Source: Allobacillus salarius (GTDB lineage: Bacteria; Bacillota; Bacilli; Bacillales; Alkalibacillaceae). From it: a DNA stretch of 64,000 nt. The translations under genes were made by a program, and so were the position numbers. Below the pieces are notes generated by a model. It made no database searches. It was given only the letters and a program-made list of their open reading frames with translations, and was not told the DNA's origin. The stretch lies in the NCBI RefSeq assembly GCF_007559425.1, contig NZ_VMHE01000011.1:1-64000 (forward strand), read 5' to 3'. Shown here in pieces: positions 32,168 through 43,263 of this stretch. Position 1 is the first letter of the stretch. Every line of letters begins with the position of its first letter.

Positions 32168-33358
32168 ATGGCTAAAGAAAAATTCGACCGCTCCAAGCCC
32201 CATGTTAACATTGGTACTCTTGGACACGTTGACCACGGAAAAACTACTTTAACTGCAGCAATCACTACTGTACTTCACAAGCATTACGGTGAAGGTTCTG
32301 CAATGGCTTATGATCAAATCGATGGTGCTCCAGAGGAGAAAGAGCGTGGAATCACAATCGCTACTTCTCACGTTGAGTATGAAACTGCAAACCGTCACTA
32401 TGCACACGTTGACTGCCCAGGACACGCAGACTACGTTAAAAACATGATCACTGGTGCTGCTCAAATGGATGGTGCGATCCTAGTTGTTTCTGCAGCTGAT
32501 GGCCCAATGCCACAAACTCGTGAGCACATCTTGCTTTCTCGCCAAGTTGGCGTGCCAGCATTCGTTGTATTCTTGAACAAAACTGACCAAGTTGACGACG
32601 AAGAGCTACTAGAACTAGTTGAAATGGAAGTTCGTGACCTACTAAGCGACTACGACTTCCCTGGCGACGACATTCCAGTTGCACAAGGTTCTGCTCTTAA
32701 AGCACTAGAAGGTGACGAAGAGCACGAAAAAGCAATCCTTGACCTTATGGAAAAAGTAGATGACTACATTCCAAACCCAGAGCGTGACACTGACAAGCCA
32801 TTCATGATGCCTGTTGAGGACGTATTCTCAATCACAGGCCGTGGTACAGTTGCAACTGGCCGTGTTGAGCGTGGACAAATCTCTGTTGGTGACGAAGTTG
32901 AAATTATCGGTCTTGCCGAAGAAGCTTCTAAAACAACAATCACTGGAGTTGAAATGTTCCGTAAGCTTCTAGACTATGCTGAAGCTGGAGACAACATCGG
33001 TGCTCTTCTACGTGGTGTATCCCGTGAAGAAATCAACCGTGGTCAAGTACTAGCTAAGCCTGGTTCAATCACTCCACACACAAACTTCAAAGCTGAAGTT
33101 TATGTACTATCAAAAGATGAAGGTGGTCGTCATACACCATTCTTCACTAACTACCGTCCACAGTTCTACTTCCGTACAACTGACGTGACTGGTGTTATCC
33201 AATTGCCAGAAGGCGTTGAAATGGTAATGCCTGGTGACAACGTTGAAATGGACGTTGAACTAATCTCCCCAATCGCGATTGAAGAAGGTACTAAATTTTC
33301 AATCCGTGAAGGTGGACGTACAGTAGGCGCAGGCGTTGTAGCGTCTATCCAAAAATAA
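32168..33358 (+). CDS. tuf: Elongation factor Tu
   Basis: EF-Tu delivers aminoacyl-tRNA. The 396 residues show the P-loop GHVDHGKT at 19-26, [25 protein letters not shown] and the guanine motif as NKTD, where NKCD is most common in bacteria. ATG after AAGGAGG. The protein is visibly acidic, as in halotolerant bacilli, though that is a weak indicator. Confidence 0.97.
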   Translation: MAKEKFDRSKPHVNIGTLGHVDHGKTTLTAAITTVLHKHYGEGSAMAYDQIDGAPEEKERGITIATSHVEYETANRHYAHVDCPGHADYVKNMITGAAQMDGAILVVSAADGPMPQTREHILLSRQVGVPAFVVFLNKTDQVDDEELLELVEMEVRDLLSDYDFPGDDIPVAQGSALKALEGDEEHEKAILDLMEKVDDYIPNPERDTDKPFMMPVEDVFSITGRGTVATGRVERGQISVGDEVEIIGLAEEASKTTITGVEMFRKLLDYAEAGDNIGALLRGVSREEINRGQVLAKPGSITPHTNFKAEVYVLSKDEGGRHTPFFTNYRPQFYFRTTDVTGVIQLPEGVEMVMPGDNVEMDVELISPIAIEEGTKFSIREGGRTVGAGVVASIQK

Positions 33359-33376
33359 TTATTGTACAAAATTACA

Positions 33377-33415
33377 AACACCGCTTATCCAGTTTATGGG
33401 TAGGCGGTGTTTTTT
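33377..33415 (+). terminator. Terminator after tuf
   Basis: AACACCGCTTATCC pairs with GGGTAGGCGGTGTT around a short loop and runs into T6. It ends the str operon. Confidence 0.9.
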
Positions 33416-33434
33416 GATACAGTGTTTTCATGTG

Positions 33435-33746
33435 GCGCTCTATTCCCCCGAACGATCAAGAGAAAGAGCCAAAGAGTCGAATAGAGGCGTTCTATACCCC
33501 TGAACGCACAAGAAAAAGAGCTAAAGAGTCGAATAGAAGCGTTCTATACCCCCGAACGATCAAGAGAAAGAGCCAAAGAGTCGAATAGAGGCGTTCTATA
33601 CCCCCGAGCGCACAAGAAAAAGAGCCAAAAAGTCGAATAGGAGTACTTTATCCACCCAAACGATCCGGAAAATAAGTTAAAAAGTCTTATAGAAACCTCC
33701 AAAATCTCCGAACGAAACAAAAAGTGATCACGAAAGTCGCCAAGCA
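33435..33746 (+). repeat. 52-bp tandem repeat array
   Basis: Units begin at 33435, 33487, 33539 and 33591 (GCGYTCTAT at the head, GTCGAATAG near the tail), each exactly 52 bases. Two decayed units follow in phase at 33643 and 33695. Units 1 and 3 share GAACGATCAAGAGAAAG, while units 2 and 4 share a GCGCACAAGAAAAAG-type centre with minor differences, giving a 104-bp higher-order repeat. The period is not a multiple of three and no gene is seen on either strand. Confidence 0.9.
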
Positions 33747-33879
33747 ACAACATAATAAACAAAGAAATTTCTTTAGAATGAAATGCGTATTTTCCAAACC
33801 TAAAAAATCCAATATATATAATCGAAAACCTATCAGTAATCTCTTAATTCCACTACCAAAAAAATCATCCACAAACCCC

Positions 33880-33908
33880 TTGAAATCAGCGAAATATCTC
33901 TGTATAAT
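33880..33908 (+). promoter_or_regulatory. Promoter of the S10 operon
   Basis: TTGAAA at 33880 and TATAAT at 33903 are 17 bases apart, about 200 bases before rpsJ, as expected for the Bacillus S10 promoter. Confidence 0.85.
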
Positions 33909-33914
33909 AGCAAA

Positions 33915-34110
33915 GGTATTTGCAACAGAAAGAATTCTAGTTTTTCCTTGCATTGAAAGCTGAAATTCTTTATAATTAGTAATGTTGCAGAAAACCAAGG
34001 CGATGAAGCGAAAGGTTGCTGAAACACCCGGCCCCTTTGCCATGGCGGGTGTTGAGGAAATTTTCGCAGAGTATGTCTGTTTTAATATAGGCGAAAAAGG
34101 AGGGAAAGTA
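33915..34110 (+). promoter_or_regulatory. Structured leader of the S10 operon
   Basis: The leader includes the motif GCGATGAAGCGAAAGGTTGC near 34000 and a hairpin at 34023-34053 (AACACCCG pairing with CGGGTGTT). I recall similar blocks ahead of rpsJ in other bacilli, but I do not know a ligand. No T-tract directly follows the hairpin, so it is more likely a translational or antisense-type structure than a terminator. Confidence 0.5.
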
Positions 34111-34419
34111 ATGGCAAATGAAAAAATACGTATTCGTTTAAAGGCTTATGATCACAGAGTTTTAGATCAATCAGCTGAGAAAATCGTTGAGACAGCAAAA
34201 CGTTCAGGTGCTAACGTATCAGGTCCAGTACCACTACCAACAGAGCGTGCTGTTTACACTGTTTTGCGTGCTGTACACAAGTACAAAGATTCTCGTGAGC
34301 AATTTGAGATGCGCACACATAAACGGTTAATCGACATTTTGAGCCCAACACCACAAACAGTGGATTCATTAATGCGTTTAGATTTACCATCTGGCGTTGA
34401 TATCGAAATTAAATTATAA
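34111..34419 (+). CDS. rpsJ: Ribosomal protein S10
   Basis: S10 (102 residues) sits in the 30S head and doubles as NusE in antitermination. The conserved [20 protein letters not shown] start and VDIEIKL end are intact. ATG at 34111 after AAGGAGGG. It opens the S10-spc-alpha supercluster. Confidence 0.97.
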   Translation: MANEKIRIRLKAYDHRVLDQSAEKIVETAKRSGANVSGPVPLPTERAVYTVLRAVHKYKDSREQFEMRTHKRLIDILSPTPQTVDSLMRLDLPSGVDIEIKL

Positions 34420-34439
34420 ATTTTTAGGAGGTGTAACGG

Positions 34440-35066
34440 ATGGCGAAAGGAATCTTAGGACGTAAAGTCGGCATGACACAGCTTTTCGCAGATAACGGCG
34501 AATTAATCCCTGTTACTGTCATTCAAGCTGAAGGTAATGTCGTACTTCAAAAGAAAACCGAAGAAAATGATGGCTACAATGCGATCCAAGTCGGTTTCAC
34601 AGACAAAAAGGAAAGTCGTTCGAACAAAGCTGAAAAAGGTCATGCTGAGAAAGCGAGCACGAACCCTAAGCGCTTCGTTCGCGAAATCCGTAACGTAAAT
34701 CTTGACGAGTATGAAGTAGGTCAAGATCTAAGTGTGGATGTATTCGAAGCAGGAGAAAAAGTGAACGTAACTGGTACTTCCAAAGGTAAAGGTTTCCAGG
34801 GTTCTATCAAACGTCACAATCAATCACGTGGACCTATGACACACGGTTCTCACTATCACCGTGGACCAGGTGCGATGGGTGTTATTGACCCAATGCGTGT
34901 ATTCAAAGGCAAAAAGCTTCCAGGTCAAATGGGTAAAGAAACAGTAACTATTCAAAACTTGGAGATTGTGAAAGTGGACGCTGAAAACAACTTAATCCTT
35001 GTTAAAGGAAATGTTCCAGGTCCTAAAAAATCTTACGTACAAATTACTGGTGCAGATCAGGCGTAA
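34440..35066 (+). CDS. rplC: Ribosomal protein L3
   Basis: L3 (208 residues) reaches the peptidyl-transferase centre through its long loop; [19 protein letters not shown] and [11 protein letters not shown] are intact. ATG after TAGGAGGTG, 20 bases behind rpsJ. Confidence 0.97.
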   Translation: MAKGILGRKVGMTQLFADNGELIPVTVIQAEGNVVLQKKTEENDGYNAIQVGFTDKKESRSNKAEKGHAEKASTNPKRFVREIRNVNLDEYEVGQDLSVDVFEAGEKVNVTGTSKGKGFQGSIKRHNQSRGPMTHGSHYHRGPGAMGVIDPMRVFKGKKLPGQMGKETVTIQNLEIVKVDAENNLILVKGNVPGPKKSYVQITGADQA

Positions 35067-35094
35067 CAAATAACGAATGAAGGGAGGAAATGTC

Positions 35095-35718
35095 ATGCCT
35101 AAAGTAGCACTATATAACCAAGCGGGATCAGAAGTAGGAAGCGTAGAACTTGCTGAAAACGTATTTGGTATTGAGCCGAACAAAACTGTTCTTCACGATG
35201 CTGTTATTATGCAGAGAGCTTCTATGCGTCAGGGCACGCATAAAGTTAAGAACCGTTCAGAAGTAAGAGGAGGAGGCCGCAAACCGTGGCGCCAAAAAGG
35301 AACTGGCCGTGCACGTCAAGGTTCCATTCGTTCCCCACAATGGGTTGGCGGCGGAACTGTATTTGGTCCGACTCCAAGAAGCTATAGTACAAAATTACCG
35401 AAGAAAGTACGTCGTTTGGCAATTCGTTCAGCTTTAGCTACAAAAGTAAATGAAGAAAGCATTTACGTATTGGAAGATTTAAAGCTAGAAACACCAAAAA
35501 CAAAAGACGTTATTAATCTTTTAGGTAATTTAAATATCAATGGGAAAGCGTTGATCGTTACAACAGAGCAAGATGAAAACGTTGTGCGTTCAGCTAACAA
35601 TCTTCAAGGCGTAGAAGTTCTAACAGTAACTCAATTGAACGTTCTTGATGTATTGAAGCATGACACGCTTCTTATTACGAAAGAAGCAGCTGAAAAAGCA
35701 GGGGAGGTGCTTGCATAA
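35095..35718 (+). CDS. rplD: Ribosomal protein L4
   Basis: L4 (207 residues) lines the peptide exit tunnel. The tunnel loop [19 protein letters not shown] has no macrolide-resistance-type change that I recognise. ATG at 35095 after AAGGGAGG. Its stop overlaps the rplW start as TAATG. Confidence 0.97.
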   Translation: MPKVALYNQAGSEVGSVELAENVFGIEPNKTVLHDAVIMQRASMRQGTHKVKNRSEVRGGGRKPWRQKGTGRARQGSIRSPQWVGGGTVFGPTPRSYSTKLPKKVRRLAIRSALATKVNEESIYVLEDLKLETPKTKDVINLLGNLNINGKALIVTTEQDENVVRSANNLQGVEVLTVTQLNVLDVLKHDTLLITKEAAEKAGEVLA

Positions 35719-36008
35719 TGAAAGACCCACGAGATATTATTAAGCGCCCGATAATTACAGAGCACTCTGCGGATTTAATGGCTGATAAAAAGTACACTTT
35801 TGAAGTTTCTACAAAAGCGAACAAAACAGAAATTAAAGATGCCGTAGAATTAATCTTTGATGTCGATGTTGTAAAAGTAAACACAGCGAATAAAAAAGGT
35901 AAATTCAGAAGAATGGGTCGTCACGGTGGTTATCGTCCGAATACGAAAAAAGCCGTCGTTACATTGTCTGAGGACAGTAAAGATCTAGATTTCTTTGAAG
36001 GTGCCTAA
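35718..36008 (+). CDS. rplW: Ribosomal protein L23
   Basis: L23 (96 residues) lies at the tunnel exit and docks trigger factor and [19 protein letters not shown] and the loop [20 protein letters not shown] match the family. It is translationally coupled to rplD. Confidence 0.96.
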   Translation: MKDPRDIIKRPIITEHSADLMADKKYTFEVSTKANKTEIKDAVELIFDVDVVKVNTANKKGKFRRMGRHGGYRPNTKKAVVTLSEDSKDLDFFEGA

Positions 36009-36041
36009 ACCTTAAATCGAATTCAAAAGGAGGGAAATATG

Positions 36042-36875
36042 ATGGCGATTAAAAGATATAAACCGACAAGTAACGGTCGTCGTAACATGAGTACATTAAC
36101 AAATGATGAAATTACGACTTCTACACCTGAAAAAAGTCTCTTGTCTCCACTCAAGAAAAGAGCTGGACGTAACAACCAAGGGAGAATGACGGTTCGTCAT
36201 CAGGGTGGTGGACATAAGCGTCAGTACCGCGTAATTGATTTCCGTCGTAACAAAGACGGTATACCAGGACGCGTTGCTACGATCGAATATGATCCAAACC
36301 GCTCAGCAAATATAGCTTTAATCCATTATGCAGATGGTGAAAAACGATATATTCTTGCACCGAAAGGACTTAAAGTAGGTCAAGAAATTATGTCTGGTGA
36401 AACAGCTGACATTAAAATAGGTAATGCATTACCACTTAACAAAATGCCAGTAGGTACAACAATTCACAACGTTGAGTTAAAACCAGGCCGCGGCGGACAG
36501 CTTGTTCGTTCTGCAGGTGCACAAGCTCAAATTCTTGGACGTGAAGACGATAAGTACGTACTTGTACGTTTATCTTCTGGAGAAACAAGAATGATCTTAG
36601 GTACTTGCCGAGCTACTGTTGGCCAAGTCGGAAACATTGAACATGAGTTAACTCGTGTTGGTAAAGCTGGACGTAGTCGTTGGAAAGGTATCCGACCAAC
36701 TGTACGTGGTTCTGTTATGAACCCTAGCGATCACCCACACGGTGGTGGTGAAGGTCGTGCACCTATCGGTATGCCATCTCCAGTTACACCTTGGGGTAAA
36801 CCGACACTTGGACTTAAAACACGTAAACGTAACAAAGCTTCAGACAAATATATCGTGCGTCGTCGTAAGAAATAA
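36042..36875 (+). CDS. rplB: Ribosomal protein L2
   Basis: L2 (277 residues) supports subunit joining and peptidyl transfer. The conserved histidine region is [17 protein letters not shown]. Two ATGs occur in tandem; the second (36042) is preferred from the family start MAIKRYKP and a 7-base spacing to AAGGAGGG. Confidence 0.97.
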   Translation: MAIKRYKPTSNGRRNMSTLTNDEITTSTPEKSLLSPLKKRAGRNNQGRMTVRHQGGGHKRQYRVIDFRRNKDGIPGRVATIEYDPNRSANIALIHYADGEKRYILAPKGLKVGQEIMSGETADIKIGNALPLNKMPVGTTIHNVELKPGRGGQLVRSAGAQAQILGREDDKYVLVRLSSGETRMILGTCRATVGQVGNIEHELTRVGKAGRSRWKGIRPTVRGSVMNPSDHPHGGGEGRAPIGMPSPVTPWGKPTLGLKTRKRNKASDKYIVRRRKK

Positions 36876-36920
36876 CGATGAAAAGCAACAAGTTGCTTAG
36901 TCACGAAGGGAGGTTTATTT

Positions 36921-37199
36921 ATGGGTCGTAGTTTGAAAAAAGGACCTTTTGCAGATGATCATCTGATGAAAAAAGTCGAAGAGCTAGATAAAAATGATAA
37001 AAAACAAGTGATCAAGACATGGTCTCGTCGTTCTACCATTTTCCCACATTTCGTAGGTCACACTTTTGCTGTGTATGATGGACGCAAACATGTACCAGTA
37101 TATGTCACGGAAGATATGGTCGGTCACAAACTAGGTGAGTTTGCACCGACACGTACGTACAGAGGTCATGCTGGTGACGATAAGAAAACAAAACGCTAG
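36921..37199 (+). CDS. rpsS: Ribosomal protein S19
   Basis: S19 (92 residues) binds the 30S head with S13. [16 protein letters not shown] and the basic C-terminus are typical. ATG after AAGGGAGG. Confidence 0.97.
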   Translation: MGRSLKKGPFADDHLMKKVEELDKNDKKQVIKTWSRRSTIFPHFVGHTFAVYDGRKHVPVYVTEDMVGHKLGEFAPTRTYRGHAGDDKKTKR

Positions 37200-37215
37200 T
37201 TGAGAGGAGGTTTGC

Positions 37216-37563
37216 ATGATGCAACAAGCTAAAGCCGTAGCTAAAACAGTCCGTATTGCTCCTCGTAAAGCTCGTTTAGTCGTTGATTTAATTCGAGGAA
37301 AACAAGTAGGCGAAGCTATCGCAATTCTTAAGCACACGAACCGTGCTGCTTCACCGATTGTAGAAAAACTTATTTACTCTGCTGTCGCAAACGCAGAGCA
37401 TAACTATGAAATGGATACTGATTCATTGATCGTATCAGAAGTATATGTCAATGAAGGTGTTACATTGAAGAGATTTCGTCCGCGCGCACAAGGTCGTGCT
37501 ACAGCAATTAATAAACGTACCAGCCACATTACAGTAGTGGTAACAGAACAGAAGGAGGGATAG
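37216..37563 (+). CDS. rplV: Ribosomal protein L22
   Basis: L22 (115 residues) extends a hairpin into the exit tunnel ([21 protein letters not shown]). There are two adjacent ATGs; the second, at 37219, is equally plausible, with 8 rather than 5 bases to AGGAGG. Confidence 0.96.
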   Translation: MMQQAKAVAKTVRIAPRKARLVVDLIRGKQVGEAIAILKHTNRAASPIVEKLIYSAVANAEHNYEMDTDSLIVSEVYVNEGVTLKRFRPRAQGRATAINKRTSHITVVVTEQKEG

Positions 37564-37566
37564 TTC

Positions 37567-38208
37567 GTGGGTAACAAAATCAATCCTCATGGTCTTCGTG
37601 TAGGAATCATCCGTGATTGGGACTCTAAATGGTTCGCAGAGAAAGATTACGCTGACCTATTGCATGAAGATATCATGATCCGTGATTATATTGAAGAACG
37701 CTTAGCTGATTCATCCGTATCAAACGTTGAAATCGAAAGAGCAGCAAATCGAGTGAATATCTCAATCCACACATCTAAACCAGGAATGGTGATCGGTAAA
37801 GGTGGATCTGAAGTTGATGCTTTACGTACAAAGCTAAGCAACATGACAGACAAGAAAGTTCATATCAACATTGTAGAAGTTAAGAAACCTGACTTAGACG
37901 CAACATTAGTTGCTCAAAATATCGCACGTCAATTGGAAAACCGTGTTTCATTCCGTCGTGTTCAAAAGCAGTCCATTCAACGCGCAATGCGTGCTGGCGC
38001 TAAAGGAATTAAAACTATGGTTTCCGGACGTCTAGGCGGAGCAGACATTGCTCGTGCTGAATACTACAGTGAAGGAACAGTACCACTACACACACTTCGT
38101 GCAGATATCGATTATGGAACTGCAGAAGCTGATACCACTTATGGAAAACTTGGTGTTAAAGTGTGGATTTACCGTGGTGAGATCCTTCCAACAAAAAACG
38201 AAAAATAA
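37567..38208 (+). CDS. rpsC: Ribosomal protein S3
   Basis: S3 (213 residues) sits at the mRNA entry and carries a KH domain ([18 protein letters not shown] near residue 76). GTG start after GAAGGAGGG, 3 bases behind rplV. Confidence 0.97.
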   Translation: MGNKINPHGLRVGIIRDWDSKWFAEKDYADLLHEDIMIRDYIEERLADSSVSNVEIERAANRVNISIHTSKPGMVIGKGGSEVDALRTKLSNMTDKKVHINIVEVKKPDLDATLVAQNIARQLENRVSFRRVQKQSIQRAMRAGAKGIKTMVSGRLGGADIARAEYYSEGTVPLHTLRADIDYGTAEADTTYGKLGVKVWIYRGEILPTKNEK

Positions 38209-38226
38209 GGAAGGGGGATTAGCAAT

Positions 38227-38661
38227 ATGTTAATGCCAAAGCGTGTAAAATACCGTAAACCACATCGCGTGAGCTTAAAAGGTCGTGCGAAAGGTGGAAC
38301 TGAAGTAGCATTTGGAGAATATGGCCTTCAAGCTCTTGAAGGTGAATGGATCACAAGTCGACAAATTGAGGCTGCCCGTATTGCAATGACTCGTTACATG
38401 AAACGTGGCGGTAAAGTTTGGATTAAAATCTTTCCGGACAGACCAAAAACAGCAAAACCCCTTGAAGTACGTATGGGTTCCGGTAAAGGGTCCCCTGAAT
38501 CTTGGGTAGCAGTTGTAAAGCCCGGAAGAATTTTATTTGAGATTGCCGGAGTTGATGAAGAGGTTGCTCGTGAAGCACTTCGTCTTGCGTCTCACAAACT
38601 TCCAATCCGTACTAAGTTTGTAAAACGTGAAGAAATTGGTGGTGAAAGCAATGAAAGCTAA
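38227..38661 (+). CDS. rplP: Ribosomal protein L16
   Basis: L16 (144 residues) organizes the A-site tRNA elbow region; [18 protein letters not shown] and [10 protein letters not shown] are conserved. The start [11 protein letters not shown] follows AAGGGGG. It overlaps rpmC by 11 bases. Confidence 0.97.
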   Translation: MLMPKRVKYRKPHRVSLKGRAKGGTEVAFGEYGLQALEGEWITSRQIEAARIAMTRYMKRGGKVWIKIFPDRPKTAKPLEVRMGSGKGSPESWVAVVKPGRILFEIAGVDEEVAREALRLASHKLPIRTKFVKREEIGGESNES

Positions 38662-38848
38662 TGAAATCAGAGAACTAACCACTGCCGAAATTGAACAAAA
38701 AGTAAAATCTTTAAAAGAAGAACTCTTTAACCTACGTTTTCAATTAGCGACAGGACAGCTTGAAAACACGGTACGTATCCGTGAAGTCAAAAAATCCATT
38801 GCTCGTTTGAAAACAGTAATTCGTGAAAGAGAAATCGGCGTTAATTAA
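38651..38848 (+). CDS. rpmC: Ribosomal protein L29
   Basis: L29 (65 residues) is a helical hairpin at the tunnel exit. [18 protein letters not shown] matches the family start, so the ATG inside the end of rplP is chosen over earlier in-frame starts. Confidence 0.95.
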   Translation: MKANEIRELTTAEIEQKVKSLKEELFNLRFQLATGQLENTVRIREVKKSIARLKTVIREREIGVN

Positions 38849-38876
38849 TTGACAATTGAGAGGAGGTCAACCTCAA

Positions 38877-39140
38877 ATGAGTGAACGCAATAACCGTAAA
38901 GTTTACACTGGCCGTGTAGTATCTGACAAAACAGATAAAACAATCACTGTGTTGGTAGAAACGTACAAATTCCATCCGCTATATGGAAAACGTGTTAAGT
39001 ATTCAAAGAAATTCAAAACTCACGACGAAAACAACCAAGCGAAAACTGGTGACGTTGTGCGTATTATGGAAACTCGTCCGTTATCAAAAACGAAACGTTT
39101 CCGCTTAATTGAAGTTACAGAAGAAGCTGTAATTATATAA
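38877..39140 (+). CDS. rpsQ: Ribosomal protein S17
   Basis: S17 (87 residues) is a primary 16S-binding OB-fold protein; [17 protein letters not shown] is typical. ATG at 38877 after GAGGAGG with 9-base spacing. Confidence 0.96.
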   Translation: MSERNNRKVYTGRVVSDKTDKTITVLVETYKFHPLYGKRVKYSKKFKTHDENNQAKTGDVVRIMETRPLSKTKRFRLIEVTEEAVII

Positions 39141-39180
39141 TAGTTCGCTCGGATTGAATCCGAAGGGAGGTTTCATTGAT

Positions 39181-39549
39181 ATGATTCAACAGGAAAGCCG
39201 TTTAAAAGTTGCTGACAACTCCGGAGCTCGTGAAGTTCAAGCGATCAAGGTTCTTGGTGGTTCAGGGCGTAAGACAGCGAATATCGGTGACGTCATCGTA
39301 TGTTCCGTTAAGAACGCTACACCAGGGGGCGTTGTCAAAAAAGGTGAAGTAGTAAGAGCAGTAATCGTTCGTTCGAAAAGCGGTGTTCGCCGTAAGGATG
39401 GTTCTTATATCCGTTTCGATGAAAACGCAGCAGTAATCGTTCGTGATGATAAGAGTCCTCGTGGTACACGTATTTTTGGACCGGTAGCTCGTGAACTTCG
39501 TGACAACAAATTCATGAAGATCGTTTCATTAGCTCCAGAAGTTTTATAA
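39181..39549 (+). CDS. rplN: Ribosomal protein L14
   Basis: L14 (122 residues) forms intersubunit bridges. [19 protein letters not shown] and the [15 protein letters not shown] segment identify it. ATG at 39181 after AAGGGAGG. Confidence 0.97.
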   Translation: MIQQESRLKVADNSGAREVQAIKVLGGSGRKTANIGDVIVCSVKNATPGGVVKKGEVVRAVIVRSKSGVRRKDGSYIRFDENAAVIVRDDKSPRGTRIFGPVARELRDNKFMKIVSLAPEVL

Positions 39550-39588
39550 AAAATAGAAATTAGACCCTTCAAGGGAGGTGCACGATTC

Positions 39589-39900
39589 ATGCATGTAAAG
39601 AAAGGCGATAAAGTAGTCGTTATTTCCGGTAAAGATAAAGGTAAAGAAGGAACGATTTTAGAAGCGTTTCCTAAGAAAGAACGTGTTTTGGTTGAGGGCG
39701 TCAATTATGTTAAAAAACACGCACAGCCTTCTCAAGATAATCCACAAGGTGGAATTTTGACAATCGAAGCACCAATTCATGTTTCGAACGTTATGCCAGT
39801 CGATCCGAAAAGTGGCCAACCAACACGTGTCGGTTATGAAGTGAAAGACGGTAAAAAAGTTCGAATCGCAAAGAAATCGGGCGAAGCTTTAGATAAATAG
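39589..39900 (+). CDS. rplX: Ribosomal protein L24
   Basis: L24 (103 residues) initiates 50S assembly. The KOW motif [19 protein letters not shown] lies at the N-terminus. ATG after AAGGGAGGTG. Confidence 0.97.
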   Translation: MHVKKGDKVVVISGKDKGKEGTILEAFPKKERVLVEGVNYVKKHAQPSQDNPQGGILTIEAPIHVSNVMPVDPKSGQPTRVGYEVKDGKKVRIAKKSGEALDK

Positions 39901-39926
39901 TCTAGCAGTGAAAGGAGGGCTACAGA

Positions 39927-40466
39927 ATGAATGAATTAAAAAGAAAATACAAAGATGAAGTCGTTTCTAACTTAGTTGAAAAATTCAATTACAGTTCAGT
40001 AATGCAAGCACCGAAAGTTGAGAAAATCGTGATCAACATGGGTGTCGGTGATGCAGTTCAAAATTCAAAAGCACTTGATAACGCAGTTGAAGAACTAGCA
40101 ACACTATCAGGTCAAAAACCAGTAGTTACACGTGCCAAAAAATCGATTGCAGGTTTTCGTCTACGTGAAGGAATGCCAATTGGTGCCAAGGTAACACTTC
40201 GTGGAGAGCGCATGTACGATTTCCTCGAAAAGCTAATCGCTGTTTCCTTGCCACGTGTGCGTGACTTCCGCGGAATCTCCAACAAAGCATTTGATGGACG
40301 TGGAAACTATACGCTTGGTGTCAAAGAGCAATTGATCTTCCCAGAAATTGATTACGATAAAGTAAATAAAGTTCGTGGAATGGATATCGTAATTGTGACA
40401 ACTGCTGAGACAGATGAAGAAGCCCGTGAACTTCTTACGCAATTCGGAATGCCGTTCAAACAATAA
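39927..40466 (+). CDS. rplE: Ribosomal protein L5
   Basis: L5 (179 residues) binds 5S rRNA in the central protuberance; [20 protein letters not shown] is conserved. ATG after AAAGGAGGG. Confidence 0.97.
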   Translation: MNELKRKYKDEVVSNLVEKFNYSSVMQAPKVEKIVINMGVGDAVQNSKALDNAVEELATLSGQKPVVTRAKKSIAGFRLREGMPIGAKVTLRGERMYDFLEKLIAVSLPRVRDFRGISNKAFDGRGNYTLGVKEQLIFPEIDYDKVNKVRGMDIVIVTTAETDEEARELLTQFGMPFKQ

Positions 40467-40492
40467 CATGAACGTAAAAAGGAGGATAAATC

Positions 40493-40678
40493 GTGGCGAA
40501 AAAATCAATGATTGCTAAACAAAAACGCAAACAGAAATATTCCGTTCGTGAATATTCACGTTGCCAACGTTGTGGACGTCCACATTCAGTAATCCGTAAA
40601 TTTAAGCTATGCCGAATTTGTTTCCGTGACTTAGCTCACGCAGGACAAATCCCAGGCGTCAAAAAAGCTAGCTGGTAA
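40493..40678 (+). CDS. rpsN: Ribosomal protein S14, zinc-binding type
   Basis: This 61-residue short S14 has a full zinc site (C24, C27, C40, C43), the usual form in the spc operon of bacilli. GTG start after AAAGGAGG. Confidence 0.96.
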   Translation: MAKKSMIAKQKRKQKYSVREYSRCQRCGRPHSVIRKFKLCRICFRDLAHAGQIPGVKKASW

Positions 40679-40708
40679 ACCCCATTGTAGGGAAGGAGGT
40701 AAAATCTA

Positions 40709-41107
40709 ATGGCAATGACAGATCCAATTGCAGATCTTTTAACTAGAATCCGAAATGCAAACGTGGCTCGCCATGATCAACTGGAAGTTCCAGCTTCCAA
40801 CTTGAAGAAAGAAATCGTAGATATCTTGAAGCGAGAAGGTTTCATTCGTGATTATGAATATATTGAAGACAGTAAACAAGGTGTATTGCGCCTATTCTTG
40901 AAATATGGCCAAGACAACGAGCGTGTAATCACTGGTATTAAGAAAATCAGTAAACCAGGACTTCGTGTTTATGTGAAAGCAGACGAACTGCCTCGCGTAT
41001 TAAACGGACTTGGCATCGCTGTTGTTTCAACTTCAAAAGGTGTATTGACAGATAAAGAAGCTCGTCAGCAAGCTATCGGCGGCGAAGTACTAGCATACGT
41101 TTGGTAA
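40709..41107 (+). CDS. rpsH: Ribosomal protein S8
   Basis: S8 (132 residues) binds the central 16S domain. [16 protein letters not shown] and the terminal GGEVLAYVW are typical. ATG after GAAGGAGG. Confidence 0.97.
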   Translation: MAMTDPIADLLTRIRNANVARHDQLEVPASNLKKEIVDILKREGFIRDYEYIEDSKQGVLRLFLKYGQDNERVITGIKKISKPGLRVYVKADELPRVLNGLGIAVVSTSKGVLTDKEARQQAIGGEVLAYVW

Positions 41108-41135
41108 TAGAAAGTGTAGTCAGGAGGTGGAATAT

Positions 41136-41672
41136 ATGTCACGTATCGGTTTAAAACCACTTGATTTGCCAGAAGGCGTTGAAGTTAAAGTGGATGGACT
41201 TACAGTTAATGTAAAAGGACCTAAAGGTGAATTGTCACGTACAATTCATGAAGATATGAAAATCAACATTGAAGACAATCAACTCGTTGTTGAGCGTCCA
41301 AGTGAAAGTAAACTACACCGTTCATTGCATGGTACGACACGTACGATCATTGCGAACATGGTAGAAGGTGTAACAAAAGGCTTTGAAAAAGCGCTTGAGA
41401 TCAATGGTGTTGGTTACCGTGCACAAATGCAAGGTAACAAACTAATCGTTAACGCTGGATATTCCCATCCAGTTGAAGTAGATCCAATGGAAGGCATTGA
41501 AATCGAATGCCCAACGAACACGAAAATCGTTGTTAAAGGGATCAATAAAGAGAAAGTCGGCGCAACCGCAGCAAATATTCGTGCAATCAGAACACCTGAA
41601 CCTTATAAAGGAAAAGGTATTCGTTATGAAGGCGAGTATGTACGCCAAAAAGAAGGTAAAACTGCGAAATAA
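41136..41672 (+). CDS. rplF: Ribosomal protein L6
   Basis: L6 (178 residues) sits near the sarcin-ricin loop; [20 protein letters not shown] is conserved. ATG at 41136 after CAGGAGGTGG. Confidence 0.97.
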   Translation: MSRIGLKPLDLPEGVEVKVDGLTVNVKGPKGELSRTIHEDMKINIEDNQLVVERPSESKLHRSLHGTTRTIIANMVEGVTKGFEKALEINGVGYRAQMQGNKLIVNAGYSHPVEVDPMEGIEIECPTNTKIVVKGINKEKVGATAANIRAIRTPEPYKGKGIRYEGEYVRQKEGKTAK

Positions 41673-41704
41673 CTTCCGTTAAGAGACAGAAAGGAGTGAC
41701 TTAA

Positions 41705-42067
41705 ATGATTACGAAGCAGGATAAGAATGCAACTCGTAAAAAACGTCATTATCGTTTACGCCGCGACCTTACCGGCACTGCCGAGCGTCCGCGTTTAAAC
41801 GTATACCGTTCAAATAAACACATTTATGCTCAATTGATCGATGATACAGCAGGCAAAACCTTAGCAAGTGCCTCTACTGTCGACCCGGAATTGAAATTGG
41901 ATGCAACAGGTAATGTTGAAGCAGCTCAAAAAGTTGGTGAACTTCTCGCGAAACGTGCGACTGATGCAAATCTAAAATCTGTCGTATTTGACCGTGGAGG
42001 TTACCTTTATCACGGACGCGTAAAAGCTTTAGCGGATGCAGCTCGTGAAAATGGGTTGGAATTTTAA
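41705..42067 (+). CDS. rplR: Ribosomal protein L18
   Basis: L18 (120 residues) binds 5S r[23 protein letters not shown] and [17 protein letters not shown] are typical. ATG after AAAGGAGTG. Confidence 0.97.
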   Translation: MITKQDKNATRKKRHYRLRRDLTGTAERPRLNVYRSNKHIYAQLIDDTAGKTLASASTVDPELKLDATGNVEAAQKVGELLAKRATDANLKSVVFDRGGYLYHGRVKALADAARENGLEF

Positions 42068-42094
42068 ACGTGATCGTAAAAGGAGGGAAATGAA

Positions 42095-42598
42095 TTGAGT
42101 AAACAAATCGACGCAAGCAAGCTTGATATTGAAGAACGTGTAGTAACAATCAACCGTGTAGCGAAAGTTGTGAAAGGTGGTCGTCGTTTCCGTTTCACAG
42201 CACTCGTTGTCGTTGGAGATAAAAATGGCCATGTTGGCTTCGGTACAGGGAAAGCACAAGAAGTACCTGACGCGATTAAAAAAGCGATTGAGGATGGTAA
42301 AAAGAACTTGGTACGTGTACCAATCATCGGCACAACTATTCCTCACCAAATTCATGGTCAGCTCGGCGCTGGAAACGTCCTTTTGAAACCAGCCGCTGAA
42401 GGTACAGGGGTTATTGCTGGTGGACCTGTTCGTGCTGTATTGGAACTTGCTGGTGTAGGAGATATCCTTTCTAAATCATTAGGTTCAAATACACCTATTA
42501 ACATGGTTCGTGCAACAATCCAAGGATTGAGTGAACTAAAAACGGCAGAACAAGTAAGTAAATTACGTGGTAAGTCAGCCGAAGAACTGAAAGGATAA
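42095..42598 (+). CDS. rpsE: Ribosomal protein S5
   Basis: S5 (167 residues) supports decoding fidelity. The spectinomycin-linked loop [18 protein letters not shown] is unchanged. TTG start at 42095 after AAAGGAGGG; the ATG just before it runs straight into a stop. Confidence 0.96.
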   Translation: MSKQIDASKLDIEERVVTINRVAKVVKGGRRFRFTALVVVGDKNGHVGFGTGKAQEVPDAIKKAIEDGKKNLVRVPIIGTTIPHQIHGQLGAGNVLLKPAAEGTGVIAGGPVRAVLELAGVGDILSKSLGSNTPINMVRATIQGLSELKTAEQVSKLRGKSAEELKG

Positions 42599-42610
42599 GG
42601 AGGGATTTAC

Positions 42611-42793
42611 ATGGCTAAACAATTAGAAATTACCCTCACACGGAGTGTCATTGGAAGCAAACAAGACCAACGTAGAACAGTTGAAGCACTTGGGCTGAGA
42701 AAAAGACATCAAACAGTCGTTCGTGAGGATACACCAGTTGTTCGCGGTATGATCAATAAAGTATCCCATCTTGTTCAAGTGAACGAAAAATAA
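42611..42793 (+). CDS. rpmD: Ribosomal protein L30
   Basis: L30 (60 residues, bacterial short form) starts [15 protein letters not shown] and has [17 protein letters not shown] after AAGGAGGG, 12 bases behind rpsE. Confidence 0.96.
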   Translation: MAKQLEITLTRSVIGSKQDQRRTVEALGLRKRHQTVVREDTPVVRGMINKVSHLVQVNEK

Positions 42794-42822
42794 CAAGATT
42801 TTTTCAAAGAGGAGGTGCTCGA

Positions 42823-43263
42823 ATGAAACTTCATGAACTAAAAAGTACTGAAGGATCCCGTAAGAAAAGAAACCGTGTAGGTCGCGGTATGGCAACAGGA
42901 AACGGAAAAACTTCAGGCCGTGGACATAAAGGTCAGAATGCTCGTTCCGGAGGCGGTACTCGTCCAGGATTTGAAGGTGGACAGCTACCATTATTCCAAC
43001 GTCTTCCAAAACGTGGTTTTACAAATATTCACCGTAAAGAATATGTCATTGTAAATTTAGAGACATTAAATAGATTTGATGAAGGTGTAGAGGTAACTCC
43101 AGAACTTCTACTTGAAGAAGGTATTGTCAGTAAGTTGAAAGCAGGCGTGAAAGTTCTAGGCAACGGTAGCTTAGATAAAAAATTGACTGTTAAAGCGCAT
43201 AAATTCTCTGCTTCGGCGAAAGAGGCAATCGAAGCTGCAGGCGGTCAAACTGAGGTGATCTAA
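42823..43263 (+). CDS. rplO: Ribosomal protein L15
   Basis: L15 (146 residues) has the long basic Gly-rich N-terminal extension ([20 protein letters not shown]) that threads the 50S core. ATG after GAGGAGGTG. Its stop overlaps the secY start as TAATG. Confidence 0.97.
   Translation: MKLHELKSTEGSRKKRNRVGRGMATGNGKTSGRGHKGQNARSGGGTRPGFEGGQLPLFQRLPKRGFTNIHRKEYVIVNLETLNRFDEGVEVTPELLLEEGIVSKLKAGVKVLGNGSLDKKLTVKAHKFSASAKEAIEAAGGQTEVI

Noticed and set aside
33435..33746. CRISPR array
   Set aside because: The 52-bp units abut without unique spacers, decay at one end, and no cas genes are near.
33544..34043. Minus-strand reading frames in the repeat and S10 leader region
   Set aside because: They cross non-triplet tandem repeats and a sigma-A promoter and show no recognisable domain or ribosome site.
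40493..40678. Zur-regulated alternative S14
   Set aside because: It is the standard zinc-type S14 in its usual operon place, not the zinc-free paralog.
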